A stretch of 64,000 bases of DNA, taken from the NCBI GenBank assembly GCA_036346205.1, contig JARFJB010001598.1, forward strand, positions 711,501-775,500, in the 5' to 3' direction. The notes under the pieces are model-generated. The model searched no databases. It was given only the letters and a program-made list of their open reading frames with translations, and was not told the origin of the DNA. The position numbers and the translations under genes were made by a program. Source of the stretch: Vesta saturnalis (lineage: Eukaryota > Arthropoda > Insecta > Coleoptera > Lampyridae). Numbering within the stretch: position 1 is the stretch's first letter; every line of letters starts with the position of its first letter. This document shows, piece after piece, positions 46,885 to 58,158 of the stretch.

Positions 46885-48307
46885 TAATTAAAAATCATCA
46901 CCATCACTTTCACTATCATCTTCACTCGACTCTCCGACATCGATTACTAGAGGTTTTACCATTTCCTCAGCTCTTTTCTGAACGTCCCACCACCGGCTCA
47001 TTTCCTTTTCAGCATGTAAAATACACTTTTACCACAATTCTCCAGTTACTTGGTTTAATGAATCCTTCTATAGTGATAAAACATTCTCGTCCCTGAAGTT
47101 AACTCGATAGAGTTGAATTGGCAGTGATACGGAGGTAAACGTAAAATTTGATGTCCCCATTGATGAGCATATATTTTTGGCAATTTGTAATAATTCCACT
47201 TTCAGCATATTATTCGAATAAGGAATGTTGTGTTTTCTTAAAAATTAAAGAAGATCTTCTTTCTTCCAACTACTTGAAGGTAATTTTCTACTAATGTAGA
47301 ATGATAACTGGCGTTGTCAAGAATTATCAAACTTGGTTTTTCTAAATTTGGTAAAAGCTGTTCTTGAAACCATTTTTTAAATAAATCAGCGTTCATATTA
47401 TCGTGGTAGTCTGTTTGCTGTCTTACTTTTACTGGAAAATACCAATGATGAATTAGGTATAAAACCATCCTTGTTGCCAGCACTCAGTACGATAAAACTA
47501 AAATTTGTTCGGTTAAAAATATTTTTAACAAATCGGACTATTTTAATTACCGTTTCCCTTCTCCTAGCAGTTTGTTTTTTGTGCTTTTCAAATCATTATT
47601 ATGCCACGATTTTCGAACGCTTCCTCGACTAAAAATCCCCGTCTCATCCAAAGAGACAGGATAGTAACTAATTTCACAGCTTTTATTATCAAAATATTTT
47701 CGCAAAAATGTTGCTCGAGCACCAGCAATATGAACCTGCTCCATTAAACGCCTTCTTCCATCGTCAACTTTGAATTCAAAACCAATTTTGTGTAACAATT
47801 GTTTCAAACTCGTTTTACTGAAGGTAAATATTTTTAAAGTTCAGTTTGGAGTTTTTCAATAGTAATATGTGAGCCTAAAATTAAACAGTGATTAACTCCA
47901 TTTCAATAATAATTTCTGAATTATTTACCAGTTGCATGCATGGTGTACATTTTTCGTTTCAAAACGTCTTTCACGTATTCACGACATCCTCTAACTTCGA
48001 CTTCAAACGCATCCTATGTTTTTGCGGTGAATCCGGCGCTGATTTCCAAGATTTTAAAGCGAGAGCCATTCTTGCCTTTGTTCGAGTTACAGTTTTCTCG
48101 GAAATGCCGCATGCGAGAGCAGTTCGCTACAACATAATATTACATAAATATAAATTTAAATAGTGAAAATTATTAACGTACCTGGATAATGGAAGTTAAA
48201 GGTAAACTTGCCCCCCCGTTATCGCGTTCCATCTCGAAACAATGCAGTATATTCATTAACATTACTTGAGTTTGGCTTTTCAAAGATTTACCTTCTAATG
48301 ACATCAT
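46885..48307 (-). pseudogene. IS630/Tc1-like transposase with introns (copy 2)
   Basis: Minus strand. Exon A (48182-48307) has an intact ATG and 42 codons (MMSLEGKSLKSQTQVMLMNI to TSIIQ). It is followed by a GTACGT donor, and a TGTAG acceptor joins in phase to exon B at 48126 (RTALACGISEKTVTRTKARM, a helix-turn-helix). After a third intron, 47547-47830 reads KQLLHKIGFEFKVDDG, then ARATFLRKYF and the first catalytic Asp in YYPVSLDETGIFSRG. 47238-47483 holds the second Asp in LIILDNASYHSTLVEN. The C-terminal part to about 46885 ends in an acidic tail (VIDVGESSEDDSESDGDDF). A stop near 47970 and several in the C-terminal third make it inactive. Copy 1 preserves the same intron positions. Confidence 0.82.
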
Positions 48308-48767
48308 TATTTGCTTCAAAATAAATAAATGCATTCAATCAAGTGGAAATACATTTTGCATTATAAACTTACCTCGTAATAGTGAATACTAATAATAACA
48401 GTTTTGAAAAAAACTGTTGTTTACAAATGCAATGGAAACTAATAAATTACGAAGCGAATTATTATAATTACAAAACACGATGCGATTATACGAAACGAAA
48501 TACGAAGAATAATTTGAGGTTAAATAGCCAAGAAGACATCTGGCAGCGTCATGCGCTTTGACTTTAGAATCTACATACGTTTTTAAGTCCTGCATTTAAA
48601 ATATATAGCAGACGTGTATTATATAATCCGTCTTTCTTTAAGTGGGAACTTCGCACTAAGATAAAGGGAAACAGATGTATTTCACTGTAATAATTATATA
48701 CCCATTCTCGAGTCCGCCATGAGACACCTCTCCCCGGCGCTACTATATCAAAGATTTTATTAAAATA

Positions 48768-48998
48768 TTAACTTTCGCTGATAATCATATTTAAAAACAC
48801 TAAAATTTCTGTGAATTTTGTCTTAACTGCCATACAAGCGAACACTTGAGCTGTCCACCTTGTGTAACAAATTTTCTTTAGTTCAACTAGATTTTTTGAA
48901 GGATTCAGTTGTCGATGAACTTCCATAAATTTATTATGCATTGAGGAGCCAGACACAAACACATATAATATGAAAATGTAAACTTTCACCATTAACAC
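48768..48998 (-). pseudogene. hAT transposase late-core segment
   Basis: Minus-strand frame reads VSGSSMHNKFMEVHRQLNPS, then VELKKICYTRWTAQVFACMA, the TRW block found between the catalytic core and the C-terminus of ZMYM-like hAT enzymes. It lies between the two nested insertions and belongs to the 43323-54042 hAT. Confidence 0.82.
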
Positions 48999-49731
48999 TC
49001 ATAATAAAATACTTATCTTTTTTGGGATTTTTTAATGGTGTACTTTAAATTATACAATCTAAACGTTTCGATAACACTTACAGTTATCTTCGTCAGTAGT
49101 AATGTTTGTTAAAAATTGTTAAAGATGTAGTAAACAATTTTGTCAAATTTGAAAAATTCAAACATAAACATAAGCCTGCTATTAATATAACAGTTTGAGA
49201 AACGTATAAGCCAACTATAAAATTGTAGTAAAGAATAACTAGGTCATTAAAATTAAATATTGTTAAACTGCCTCAAAGATGACAAACCAGAACACTCTCT
49301 ACGACGAAAGCTAACAATGAAATTTGCCAGCCAAAAACACATTTAACAAAATTTAATCGAGTTATGATGTAAGTGTAAAGTTGTGAAAAACTTCAATTTT
49401 AAAATGATAGAAGCATTCACAAATCCAAACATTACATCAAAAATAACCCAGTTAAATCTAACAAAGAGATATCTTTATCAATAATTGGAAGTGTTATTAA
49501 CAATGAAAAGCACAATGCAGAACGTTCTTTGTAATTTTTAATTTCAATTTAATTTCAACTACTTATGTTAAATTATAGTGCTGTGGAAATTTAACATACA
49601 ATTGGTAAAGCATTTGCTTCAAGGTCTAGGAAAAACACAGCAAAAAACCTAGACATACCAAAAGTTGAAAACAAATTAAAATCAAGGCGTATCATTATGC
49701 TCTTTTTTAATTATAAGATGCCAAAACCTAT

Positions 49732-50905
49732 TTAAACGGAAATTTTCTTCTTGTCTATTAAAATTATTCGGTGTTTATATATTTCAATAGCTTCACGTTG
49801 CAAACGAACATAATAATGGGTTTGTCTTGACAATATTTTCATATTGTCAAATTGAATGTCATGATTTAGATTATTCAGGGCATGGTCAGCTACAGCAGAC
49901 CTCTCTGGTTGACCCAATCTACAAAACCTCATATGTTCTTTGCGTCTTGTATCAAAGCTACGTTTTGTGGTCCCGATGTATACTTTTCCACATGAACAAG
50001 ATAACTTATACACTCCGGAAGATGATAAAGGGTTTGACACATCTTTAGGTGATCTTAAATGTTCTTTAATTTTTTTTGTAGGTTTAAAAATAGTCCTAAT
50101 GCCATATTTGATTAGGATTTTTTCAATTCTATTTGTAACATTAGCTATAAAAGGAAGAAAAGCAGTACCAACATTAAGAACTGGTTTTTCTTTAAGGTTA
50201 CGCCTAGAAGGTGTAATAACATTATTAATATCTGTAAGTGAATATCCATTATCTTGTAACGATTTTCTTAAATATTTATATTCATCATTCAAGAATTCAG
50301 GGTCACAAATTCGTTTTGCTCGATCTACTAAAGATTTAATTACACTAATTTTTTGACGTGGATGGTGCTTGGATAATTTATGAAGGTATCTATCAATGTG
50401 TGTCGGCTTTCTGTAAACCTTAAAAGATAGTGAATTATTATTTTTAGATATTAATATGTCAAGAAATGGTAAACTTCCATTAGTTTCTTTTTCCATGGTA
50501 AACTGAATACTAGGATGTATACCATTTATAAAAACCAAAAACTCATGCAGTGCTTCTTCTCCATGTCTCCAAATAACAAATGTGTCATCTACATATCTAT
50601 ACCAAACTGAAGGTTTTTTAGGTGTATTTTGTAACGTTAATGTTTCAAATTTTTCCATATAAAAATTAGCTATAACAGGACTAAGGGGACTACCCATTGC
50701 TACACCTTCAATCTGTTCATAAAATTTACTATTCCACTGAAAATAAGTTGTAGTAAGACAGTGCTGAAAAGAATGGTTATGTCCTTTGGAAAAGATGATC
50801 TATGTATTCAATAGTTTCTTTAGAGGTACTTTTGTAAAAAGTGAAATAACATCAAAACTAACCATTATATCACCCTCTTCAATTTTGAAACTATGCATTT
50901 TTCAA
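49732..50905 (-). pseudogene. Penelope reverse transcriptase plus GIY-YIG endonuclease
   Basis: The open 321-codon frame (49732-50697) starts MGSPLSPVIANFYMEKFE, carries the catalytic WYRYVDDTFVIW, then FTMEKETNGSLPFLDILISK and KVYRKPTHIDRYLHKLSKHH, all typical of Penelope RT. It continues into a GIY-YIG nuclease with VYKLSCSCGKVYIGTTKRSF and RRKEHMRF. Upstream, about 50697-50905 encodes IMVSFDVISLFTKVPLKKLL, with an in-frame stop (LLNT then TAG) and a shift near 50870. The 5' part of RT is missing where the inverted copy begins. RT copies the element RNA and the nuclease nicks the target. Confidence 0.88.
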
Positions 50906-50949
50906 CAAAGTCTGCAGAATTTTTAATGTAATGGGTGTTTTTCCTATAT

Positions 50950-51267
50950 CTTGTTCATGTGAAAAGTATACATCGGACCACAAAACGTAGCTTTGATACA
51001 AGACGCAAAGAACATATGAGGTTTTGTAGATTGGGTCAACCAGAGAGGTCTGCTGTAGCTGACCATGCCCTGAATAATCTAAATCATGACATTCAATTTG
51101 ACAATATGAAAATATTGTCAAGACAAACCCATTATTATGTTCGTTTGCAACGTAAAGCTATTGAAATATATAAACACCCGAATAATTTTAATAGACAAGA
51201 AGAAAATTTCCGTTTAAATAGGTTTTGGCATCTTATAATTAAAAAAGAGCATAATGATACGCCTTGA
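50950..51267 (+). pseudogene. Inverted truncated Penelope GIY-YIG segment
   Basis: The plus-strand frame reads TTKRSFDTRRKEHMRFCRLG and on to YYVRLQRKAIEIYKH, nearly identical to the minus-strand copy. The upstream GIY part is shifted (SCSCEKYTSDHKT). The C-terminus differs from the other copy by a frameshift after YKH. It begins right at the inversion junction. Confidence 0.85.
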
Positions 51268-51949
51268 TTTTAATTTGTTTTCAACTTTTGGTATGTCTAG
51301 GTTTTTTGCTGTGTTTTTCCTAGACCTTGAAGCAAATGCTTTACCAATTATATGTTAAATTACCACAGCACTATAATTTGACATAAGTAGTTGAAATTAA
51401 ATTGAAATTAAAAATTACAAAGAACGTTCTGCATTGTGCTTTTCATTGTTAATAACACTTCCAATTATTGATAAAGATATCTCTTTGTTAGATTTAACTG
51501 GGTTATTTTATTTGATGTAATGTTTGGATTTGTGAATGCTTCTATCATTTTAAAATTGAAGTTTTCACAACTTTACACTTACATCATAACTCGATTAAAT
51601 TTTGTTAAATGTGTTTTTGGCTGGCAAATTTCATTGTTAGCTTTCGTCGTAGAGAGTGTTCTGGTTTGTCATCTTTGGCAGTTTAATAATATTTAATTTT
51701 ATGACCTAGTTATTCTTTACTAAAAAAATTTTATAGTTGGCTTTATGTTTCCCAAACTGTTATACTAATAGCAGGCTTATGTTTATGTTTGAATTTTTCA
51801 AATTTGACAAAATTGTTTACTACATCTTTAACAATTTTTAACAAACATTACTACTGACGAAGATAACTGTAAGTGTTATCGAAACGTTTAGATTGTATAA
51901 TTTAAAGTACACCATTAAAAAATCGCAAAAAAGATAAGTATTTTAAACT

Positions 51950-52700
51950 GTTTCTAAAAGGTCAAAAAAATATTTTCCCTGTGATAAATTCTTGCAAATA
52001 TCAACCACAAACAAGTTTAGTCTATGATTATAACTTTGTAAATAAATCACTTGAGGAACTTCACGTTTAAACAATGTTTGAACACCTTTTGAACAGCCAC
52101 TTATTATACATTCGAGCCATTATAGGTCTGTGCAATGCATTTATGCATATCGGTTTTACACTCATTAAACAGGTCCTTAACATATGAAAGCAATGCTTGA
52201 GCATTTAATTCCTTTGCAGCTCGATATCCAATAAATCTCTCATAAATGGTGCCCTGTAAGTAATAACGAATTACTACCGATATTTGTTCAGTTTTTGCTG
52301 TCTTTAGTTTCGTTACAAATTACCGCAAAACATGCCTCACTGTTAATTTCAGCACCAATTTGATTTAGTACCACTTCAGACCAAATGAATAAAATCTAGT
52401 TTTGTATTTGGGGGCTAGTATATTTTGCGTTCCTTGGCACTTCATCCACCAATTTTTTTTTACCACAGGAGTATGTTTAGCGCAAAGATGTAACATCTCA
52501 ATAAAATTCTCTCTGTTAGAACTGTCCTGGCTTTGATTTCATCCCCTTTGTGAAATGTTTTGTGTTGCAGAAAAAATTCAAATATCAATAATCACACGTA
52601 AATAGTTTATATTGTATTTTGCCACCATACTGTTTTTTATACGCCTCCAAATGCGGGCGTAATGTGATCTTTATAGCACGGAAATGTCATTGATGCTAAG
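51950..52700 (-). pseudogene. hAT transposase catalytic-core remnant
   Basis: Minus-strand translation in several frames includes a QTYDGA-like stretch with ARMYNKW (about 52100-52125) and a REVPQVIYLQSYNHRLNL block at about 52010-52065, the conserved CxAHxLNL-type motif of ZMYM-like hATs (here NHRLNL). Upstream parts near 52380-52560 look like the DUF4371 region but are heavily decayed. Confidence 0.7.
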
Positions 52701-52770
52701 CAGCATGATTGACAGCAAACACATGACATGATATATAATAGCAATATCACAGTATCTTAGTAACAACAAA

Positions 52771-53576
52771 TTAGCCTACTGTCGACTTTATTTCACTGCA
52801 TTTGCGTTTAAAAACTTGCCGAAAATACTGAATCTTTTTAATATTTTGTTCCAGTTTCATGGTGCAAAATAAAATAAAACATTGTATGTACCACGGGCAT
52901 AATTGTAGATTCAAATTGATTTGATTTTCGACTGATAGTTGTTCTTTATTTTTTACTTTACAACGATCGTACCACCTAATGTAATATTTTTTATGTTCAC
53001 TGCCACGATCATGTTGTTTAAGTCCTGACTCTTTTTCTAAGGCTCTCTTCCAATTTTTAAAACCGACGCTGACAAACACATCATTGATGTCCCAATTGAT
53101 CGAAAAGTTTCTGCAAACAAAACAAAATACGGCGTCGGAAATCACACTGTATTCTAACCAGTCTGGGTATAATTTGAACCAGCCACTGTTAACTGCTTTT
53201 CTCTATTACTAAGCTTTATTTTTGGGTAGAACTTTGGTAGTGGTTGCGTTGGTCCATCTTCATAACTCTGTGAAATATCACTGCCCGGCGCTTTCTTTCT
53301 GACTTCCGTAACTTCTTGTTGGGTTTGTTGCTGCTGTTTGGATAACCATTCTTCAAAATCCACTGTTTCTTCAGATTCAGATTCGGTGTCAATCAGCTCC
53401 AAAACCAAATCAAAATCTCGGGTGGATTCTACCATGGACGCGGGAATAATTTTTTTAGAAGTAGAAGCCGCGTTATCGGAAGCTGACGATGATAAAGTTT
53501 GTGATTCCTCATTTGGTTTAACTTTTTTTGGAGAACCAAAATAGTCCACTAAAGTTCTTTTGCCACTACCACTCAT
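52771..53576 (-). pseudogene. hAT transposase N-terminus with TTF-type zinc finger
   Basis: The ATG at 53576 opens MSGSGKRTLVDYFGSPKKVK, followed by a long acidic/Ser-rich linker with a Q-rich stretch (KQQQQTQQEV). The frame reaches NYTQTG at 53154, where a one-base shift leads into WLEYSVISDAVFCFVCRNFS and GFKNWKRALEKESGLKQHDR with a terminal HKKYY, a TTF-type zinc-binding region. The start-up sequence resembles KRT-L-F motifs common in ZMYM-like transposases. Part of the hAT at 43323-54042. Confidence 0.83.
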
Positions 53577-54050
53577 TATAAACATTGCTATAAATCACAA
53601 ATACTTAAAAAATCAATAATCAATACATAAGAAGCACTGCATACGATAGTCTTACGTTTACGTACCAAATCTAAAGACCAACTGAACTGAATAAAATAAT
53701 AAATGACTTGGTTATCAAGACTAAACAAATAGTGTAACCACAAGGATAATAAATTTTAAGAAATACGATCTTTTGTTTTGTTTGTATGTCTGCACCGGCG
53801 TTTAAGATAAGATTAGTAACGCCGCATTTCCGTTGAAAACGAAACCGCACTTATAATATTATATTACCATTATTTATCATTCTGCACATTGTATTTAAAA
53901 TATTTAATAAAATCTTTAGAATTTTTTTCATTTATTTATCTCCACAGGTATTTGATAAAATTTTGTTGGTGGGCACATGGGTGGGCCCAGAAAATATAGG
54001 GTGGGCCTGGTCCACCCAGACCCACCCCTAGCTACGTCCCTGGTATTTAA

Positions 54051-54540
54051 CCATCCACTGTCACATAAGGTATGTCCCTACTCTATCAAAATTATTCAAA
54101 AATAGACATAGAGATAAATCCAAAATTATATATTAATAGAAAACAAAATGATTTGTATTTGAAAGACTTTCCCAAAAAATAAAATGCAGATGATCCCATT
54201 GTACTAACTTTATGGGACATTTTTCCAGTATTTCTTATAATTGTGTTGTATTTCTGGTACTGTTTTTATAATGGAGCTGGTGGTCTCGCACTTTGCTAAA
54301 TGAAAGTAACACATGGGTTCTTCTAGGTACCTAATAGAAAATTTTTTTTTCTTAAGAGTGAGATTACATATTTTTAAGGACAAGATACCTATTACATAAC
54401 CTTTTACGTATAAGCAAAGTTCTATTTCTTGTGGTAACAAGTAGCAATTAGCGCCTTTGTACATGTTTAATTTTTTTCGTTATACTAGTTCTGTTTGTGC
54501 ATTACAAAACCACTCAACTGCTTATTTTTCTTACAAAATT
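54051..54540. other. Unassigned sequence
   Basis: No gene recognised. An 84-codon minus-strand frame at 54210-54464 has no family motif. Confidence 0.45.
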
Positions 54541-54544
54541 ATTA

Positions 54545-55970
54545 CACATGCACCGGGTGTCCCACTTTCATGTGTATTGTGGGGTTTTTCGCTTATGAGT
54601 GGAGATAGAAGATTGCAGTTTTCACAATAGTTGGCGATTTTTTGATGAAATAAAAGATGCCATAATTACATTTGTCATAGCCTCTTACTTTCTGAGCTAC
54701 AGGGTGATTTTGAAAAATTGTTGTGTTCAGGCATCCGTTGTACCTCGGTTATTTGAAAAGTTATTGTAAACATGAAAACGGACTTTTATAGAATTTTCAA
54801 CGTATAATCCAGTGGTGTGATTGGATTTTTTGTAAACACAACTGTTTTTACTTATCGGACAAAGTGGAGTATTTTTTAATGGGCAGTATGTATATTTTTT
54901 TCATTCATTTAAAGGATAATAATAATTGATAAGTAGCAGTCTTATTTTTACACTGAAGAAAACATGATACTGGATAAAAAATATACAAATACAACTTAAC
55001 GTGTGACAAAATTGTAGTACACACTAAAATTTAAAAATTCTGCTTAATTTAGTGCTCATTACGTCTAATGCATATCCGGCATAGCTTCCGAATTTTCCCT
55101 AAAATGATCATGGTACGACCTCTCAATTCTCTAAAAGCATTTTCTATGGTGCCACGGAGATCTTGGATGGAATCATAACGTCTCTTATGGACCTTATTTT
55201 AAAGGCAGCCCCATAAAAAAGTCCAGCATAGAAAGATTAGGCGACCGAGGTAGCCACTTAAGCGGTCCATTTGTCCCGATCCAGCGTTGGGGAAATGATC
55301 ATCTAGCCATTTTGTTACAGCCCTCGCAGTGTGCGCTGGAGCTCCGTCGTGTTGAAAAAATATATTTTGTAAGTGAGCTAAAGGAACATCTTCCAAAATT
55401 TCAAACATGTTAGTTTGAAGAATTTTCATATAGCGATCAGTGTTTAAACTTCATTCATAGATAATATAAAACATGAAACACTTAACCTAAACCTGCCCTG
55501 CGTTCTCTGGTAAATCTTTCATGTGGATTTTCCTGCGCCCAGATTCGTGAATTATTCTATTTAGAATTCCATTGCTTGAAAAAAATGGCTTATCTGATCA
55601 CACAACTTGCTGTTCGAAGTATCTATCGATAAGGCACTTGTTAACGAACGAATAACAGCATTGATGGCGTCTTTCTGCATCGCCAGTACGTAAGTTTAGA
55701 ACTAATTTATATTTCTAGGGCTTAAATTTATTTGACTTAAGAGTTCTTTGCGCCTTCGTTTTTGAAACTCCTACTTCATCTTCCATTTTTCTTAACGAAG
55801 TTTCGGGATTCATAGCCACACATGCTAGGACGTTGACTGCCGCTTCCTCGTTTTCTTTATAGTAGATTTTTGGCCGTGGCTTTGAAAAGATCCATACTGA
55901 ATTAGGTTGTTTTTCATTTTGAGAAATAATATTTTATCTGGTTGATACCTCTCTGGATATCTACATAATA
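54545..55970 (-). mobile_element. Decayed DDE_3 transposon
   Basis: A likely 3' terminus near 54549 reads CACCGGGTGTCCCACTTTC, similar to CAGGGTG-type tips, with TACAGGGTGATTTTGAAAAA at about 54700. Transposase remains lie at 55190-55910. A matching right end was not found, so its boundary near 55970 is approximate. Confidence 0.6.
55190..55910 (-). pseudogene. DDE_3 transposase remnant
   Basis: Minus strand from about 55800: SLRKMEDEVGVSKTKAQRTL (helix-turn-helix-like), then LNLRTGDAERR and a block with WSDKPFFSSNGILNRI at about 55540-55610, in which the first Asp context is altered (SDK, not DE). The open frame at 55199-55429 gives IFFQHDGAPAHTARAVTKWL and DDHFPN, carrying the second catalytic Asp, with later frame loss in the PRSPNL-type motif. 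Several stops. Same broad family as 13179-13825 and 38598-39504 but more distant. Confidence 0.75.
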
Positions 55971-56179
55971 TAAGGTAATCAAGTCAAACAAACACAGATA
56001 TAACACACGATTCCGAATTTAGGAAAATTTAGCAATTGAAATAGAGTTCTGAGGCTTCTTCCGCGTTTCCGTTACACAGAATATAGCAAGTATCCATGTC
56101 ATATTTATCTCTATTTGGAAATCTATTTTGGGTAGCGATATTATAATTTATTATGTCGTTTTAAATAATAGAAAACACA
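55971..56179. other. Unassigned sequence
   Basis: Short AT-rich spacer, nothing recognised. Confidence 0.5.
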
Positions 56180-57480
56180 AGCCCAACCGCTGTTGAAATC
56201 GAAAAATAAATTAACCACAGAAATGGCAAATTGTCGGTTACCTATTAGTAGTAGACAGGCACTATCCCCTCCACTTTTTTTACGTCACAAGCCCCGCCCA
56301 CTATCACTTTTTTATATGCCCACGTGGGGGACGCGTTTTTCACCCTTATTTTTATGGTTTCTTTTCGAAGGTCCTTTTCATCCCTAATTATTTATTGTTA
56401 TTTACTCATCCACGTGTAGGACATGTTTTTTCACCCCTATGTTATGACAGCTCACGTATAGGAAGCGTATTTTCTACCCTATGGTTTCTTTTCGAGGGTC
56501 AACCCTTGATGGAACTTTCAACCCTAATTAAAGTCTTTTTGACAGCAATTTTTGTACCTGCTCACGTCAGGGGCAGATGTAGGGGTTGGTCTTGGACTTG
56601 GGGTTGGTCTTGGACCTGGAGTTGGTCTTAGGGTTATTTTTGATGGTCATCTAATTAAGGTCCTTTTTGGTTGTATTAAGAGCAGTACCCCTGGAGGTTA
56701 GGCAAACGCACACACATACAATATTGGAAATTGCATAATTACCGTAATAAGATATTATTATTAAAATTATCGATCCTATTGATTTAAAATGGTCATATGC
56801 TATTGGGTACGTTCGGATGATCTTTTACCTATACGAGAAATTTATTTATGCGTTCTATTTCTAATAAGGAGGTTCTTGTATCACACGTGTAGGGCTTCGC
56901 AACTTGTTCCCAGGCCTTCGCCCCCTGGCCGGAGATGGTATGGGAACCCTAACCTTATAAGACAAGTGTAGAGCTTAGCCCCTATCGTGGCCCCCTTGGT
57001 GCAATGTATGCGGGTTCTAACTTAATCTTACAGCTGTAGGCCTTCGCCCCGTCATACAAAATTGTATTCTAATAAGGAGATTCTTATAAGACACGTGTAG
57101 GGCTTCGCAACTTATTCTCAGGCTTCGTCCCCTGGCCGGAGATGGTATGGGAACCTAACCTTATAAGACAAGTGTAGAGCTTAGCCCCTATAGTGGTCCC
57201 CTTGATGCAATTGAATAAGGGTTCTAACTTAATCTTACAGCTGTAGGCCTTCGCCCCGTCATACAAAATTGTATTCTAATAAGAAGACCCTAGCCTTGTA
57301 AGACAGGACTTGTATCAGGGTCTGAGCCCTGGCCCCTTTGAGTAAAAATTGATTTTAGTGCCATCTAGTGGCGTATAGACTAATGAACATTTTCTATAAT
57401 AGAAGTTGATAATGCACCTCTCTCTCTCTCTCTCTCTCTCTCTTGCTCTATCTTGTTTCTCCCTCTCCCTCTCCCTCTTT
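56180..57480 (-). repeat. Dispersed repeat family, copy B (inverted relative to copy A)
   Basis: Shares with 40690-42160, in reverse complement, the GCCATCTAGTGGCG block (57360) next to a CT-rich tract, GACAGGACTTGTATCAGGGTC (57302), several TTATAAGACAAGTGTAG units and CCCTAATTAAAGTC (56521). It also contains a GGTCTTGGACTTGGGGTT triplet (56580-56635). No recognisable ORF. Confidence 0.65.
56861..57275. repeat. Two tandem units of about 208 bp
   Basis: CTAATAAGGA begins units at 56861 and 57069; the next, truncated unit starts at 57276. The units share ACGTGTAGGGCTTCGCAACT, CTGGCCGGAGATGGTATGGG and ACAGCTGTAGGCCTTCGCCC, differing at scattered positions. Confidence 0.85.
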
Positions 57481-57556
57481 AGGCTCTTTCTCTCTCACAC
57501 ACACACACGCACACACACAACACACACACACATACACACACACACACACACACATA

Positions 57557-57597
<41 letters not shown>
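57418..57597. repeat. (CT)n then (CA)n microsatellites
   Basis: CT-rich tract 57418-57497 followed by a CA-rich tract to 57597 with occasional T and G interruptions. Confidence 0.95.
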
Positions 57598-57598
<1 letters not shown>

Positions 57599-58113
57599 AA
57601 CAAATCAATTAATTAATTAATCAATCTCAAACTGAATACATTAAAGTCTAATTAAATATGACGTGAAATAATAAATAATTTCTACCCTAATGCAATGATG
57701 CTTTATGTATAGACAGATTTTCTCTTTCTAAACAGACACCACCTGTACATTCCGAAAATTATATCTGATTTGTTTGCATGTTCAATTACATACACACAAA
57801 ATTGTTTCATAGAAACGTGTTCGTTAACTGTTATAAAACCCCATTAAAAAAACTGGAAAGTAATAATTACTTATATATAACATAGAGTTAAATTAAATTA
57901 ACATGTTTTTAAGAATATCAAACTGATATAATGGAAATAAAAGGCAAAAGGTTTTAATGGTTTATTATTATACGTGAATTAACAATAACTACAAGTTTAA
58001 AATCAACGAATACGTGCCAACTATCTGTAGAGCTGATCTTATGACGTCATCCTATAAGAGTAGTAATACATTTTAAAAATCTTTATCGACATTTTTGTTA
58101 GCAATATCAGGTA

Positions 58114-58158
<45 letters not shown>

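Larger units (their letters stand above)
43914..48743 (-). mobile_element. Tc1/mariner-like element with spliced transposase, copy 2, itself interrupted
   Basis: Tips GTCGGGCCGGCGAGAGGTGT (43914) and its partner ending CCCCGGCGCTAC (48743) are flanked by TA (43912-43913 and 48744-48745). It matches copy 1 (16014-17477) at both ends in reverse orientation. It carries the catalytic domain that copy 1 lacks. The 44180-46850 portion has no counterpart in copy 1 and does not look like part of the transposase, so it may be later foreign DNA or the missing 3' region. It sits inside the hAT at 43323-54042. Confidence 0.85.
49006..51944 (-). mobile_element. Penelope-like retroelement with truncated inverted second copy
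   Basis: Arms of about 0.98 kb at each end (49006-about 49990 and about 50950-51944) are inverted copies, matching at the outer tips (AAAATACTTATCTTTTTT against its complement) and through the GIY-YIG coding region. The minus-strand copy is longer and keeps reverse transcriptase. The plus-strand copy starts abruptly within the GIY-YIG domain near 50950. Partial, inverted double copies are known for Penelope elements. It is inserted in the hAT transposase coding region between the 48998 and 51950 segments. No clear target duplication was found. Confidence 0.85.
43323..54042 (-). mobile_element. hAT transposon expanded to 10.7 kb by nested insertions
   Basis: The ends are CAGGGACGTAGCTAG at 43323 and CTAGCTACGTCCCTG ending at 54042. 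They are flanked by a perfect 8-bp duplication GTATTTAA (43315-43322 and 54043-54050), the hAT signature. Four minus-strand transposase blocks lie inside in the correct order. Removing the element at 43914-48743 and the Penelope at 49006-51944 leaves about 2.95 kb, a normal hAT size. The subterminal GTGGGCC/GGTGGAC-rich sequence is also symmetric at both ends. The intact target duplication proves the insertion was clean and that later events happened inside it. Confidence 0.93.

Noticed and set aside
48389..48595. 68-codon frame (MQDLKTYVDSKVKAHDAARC) shared in part with copy 1 near 16164
   Set aside because: Conserved between two copies of a transposon but lies before the real start exon and next to a GTAAGT donor. 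Best read as promoter or 5' UTR DNA.
49827..50356. Plus-strand ORFs across the Penelope reverse transcriptase
   Set aside because: Antisense shadows of the minus-strand RT/GIY-YIG frame; the same shadow reappears at 50891-51121 in the inverted copy.
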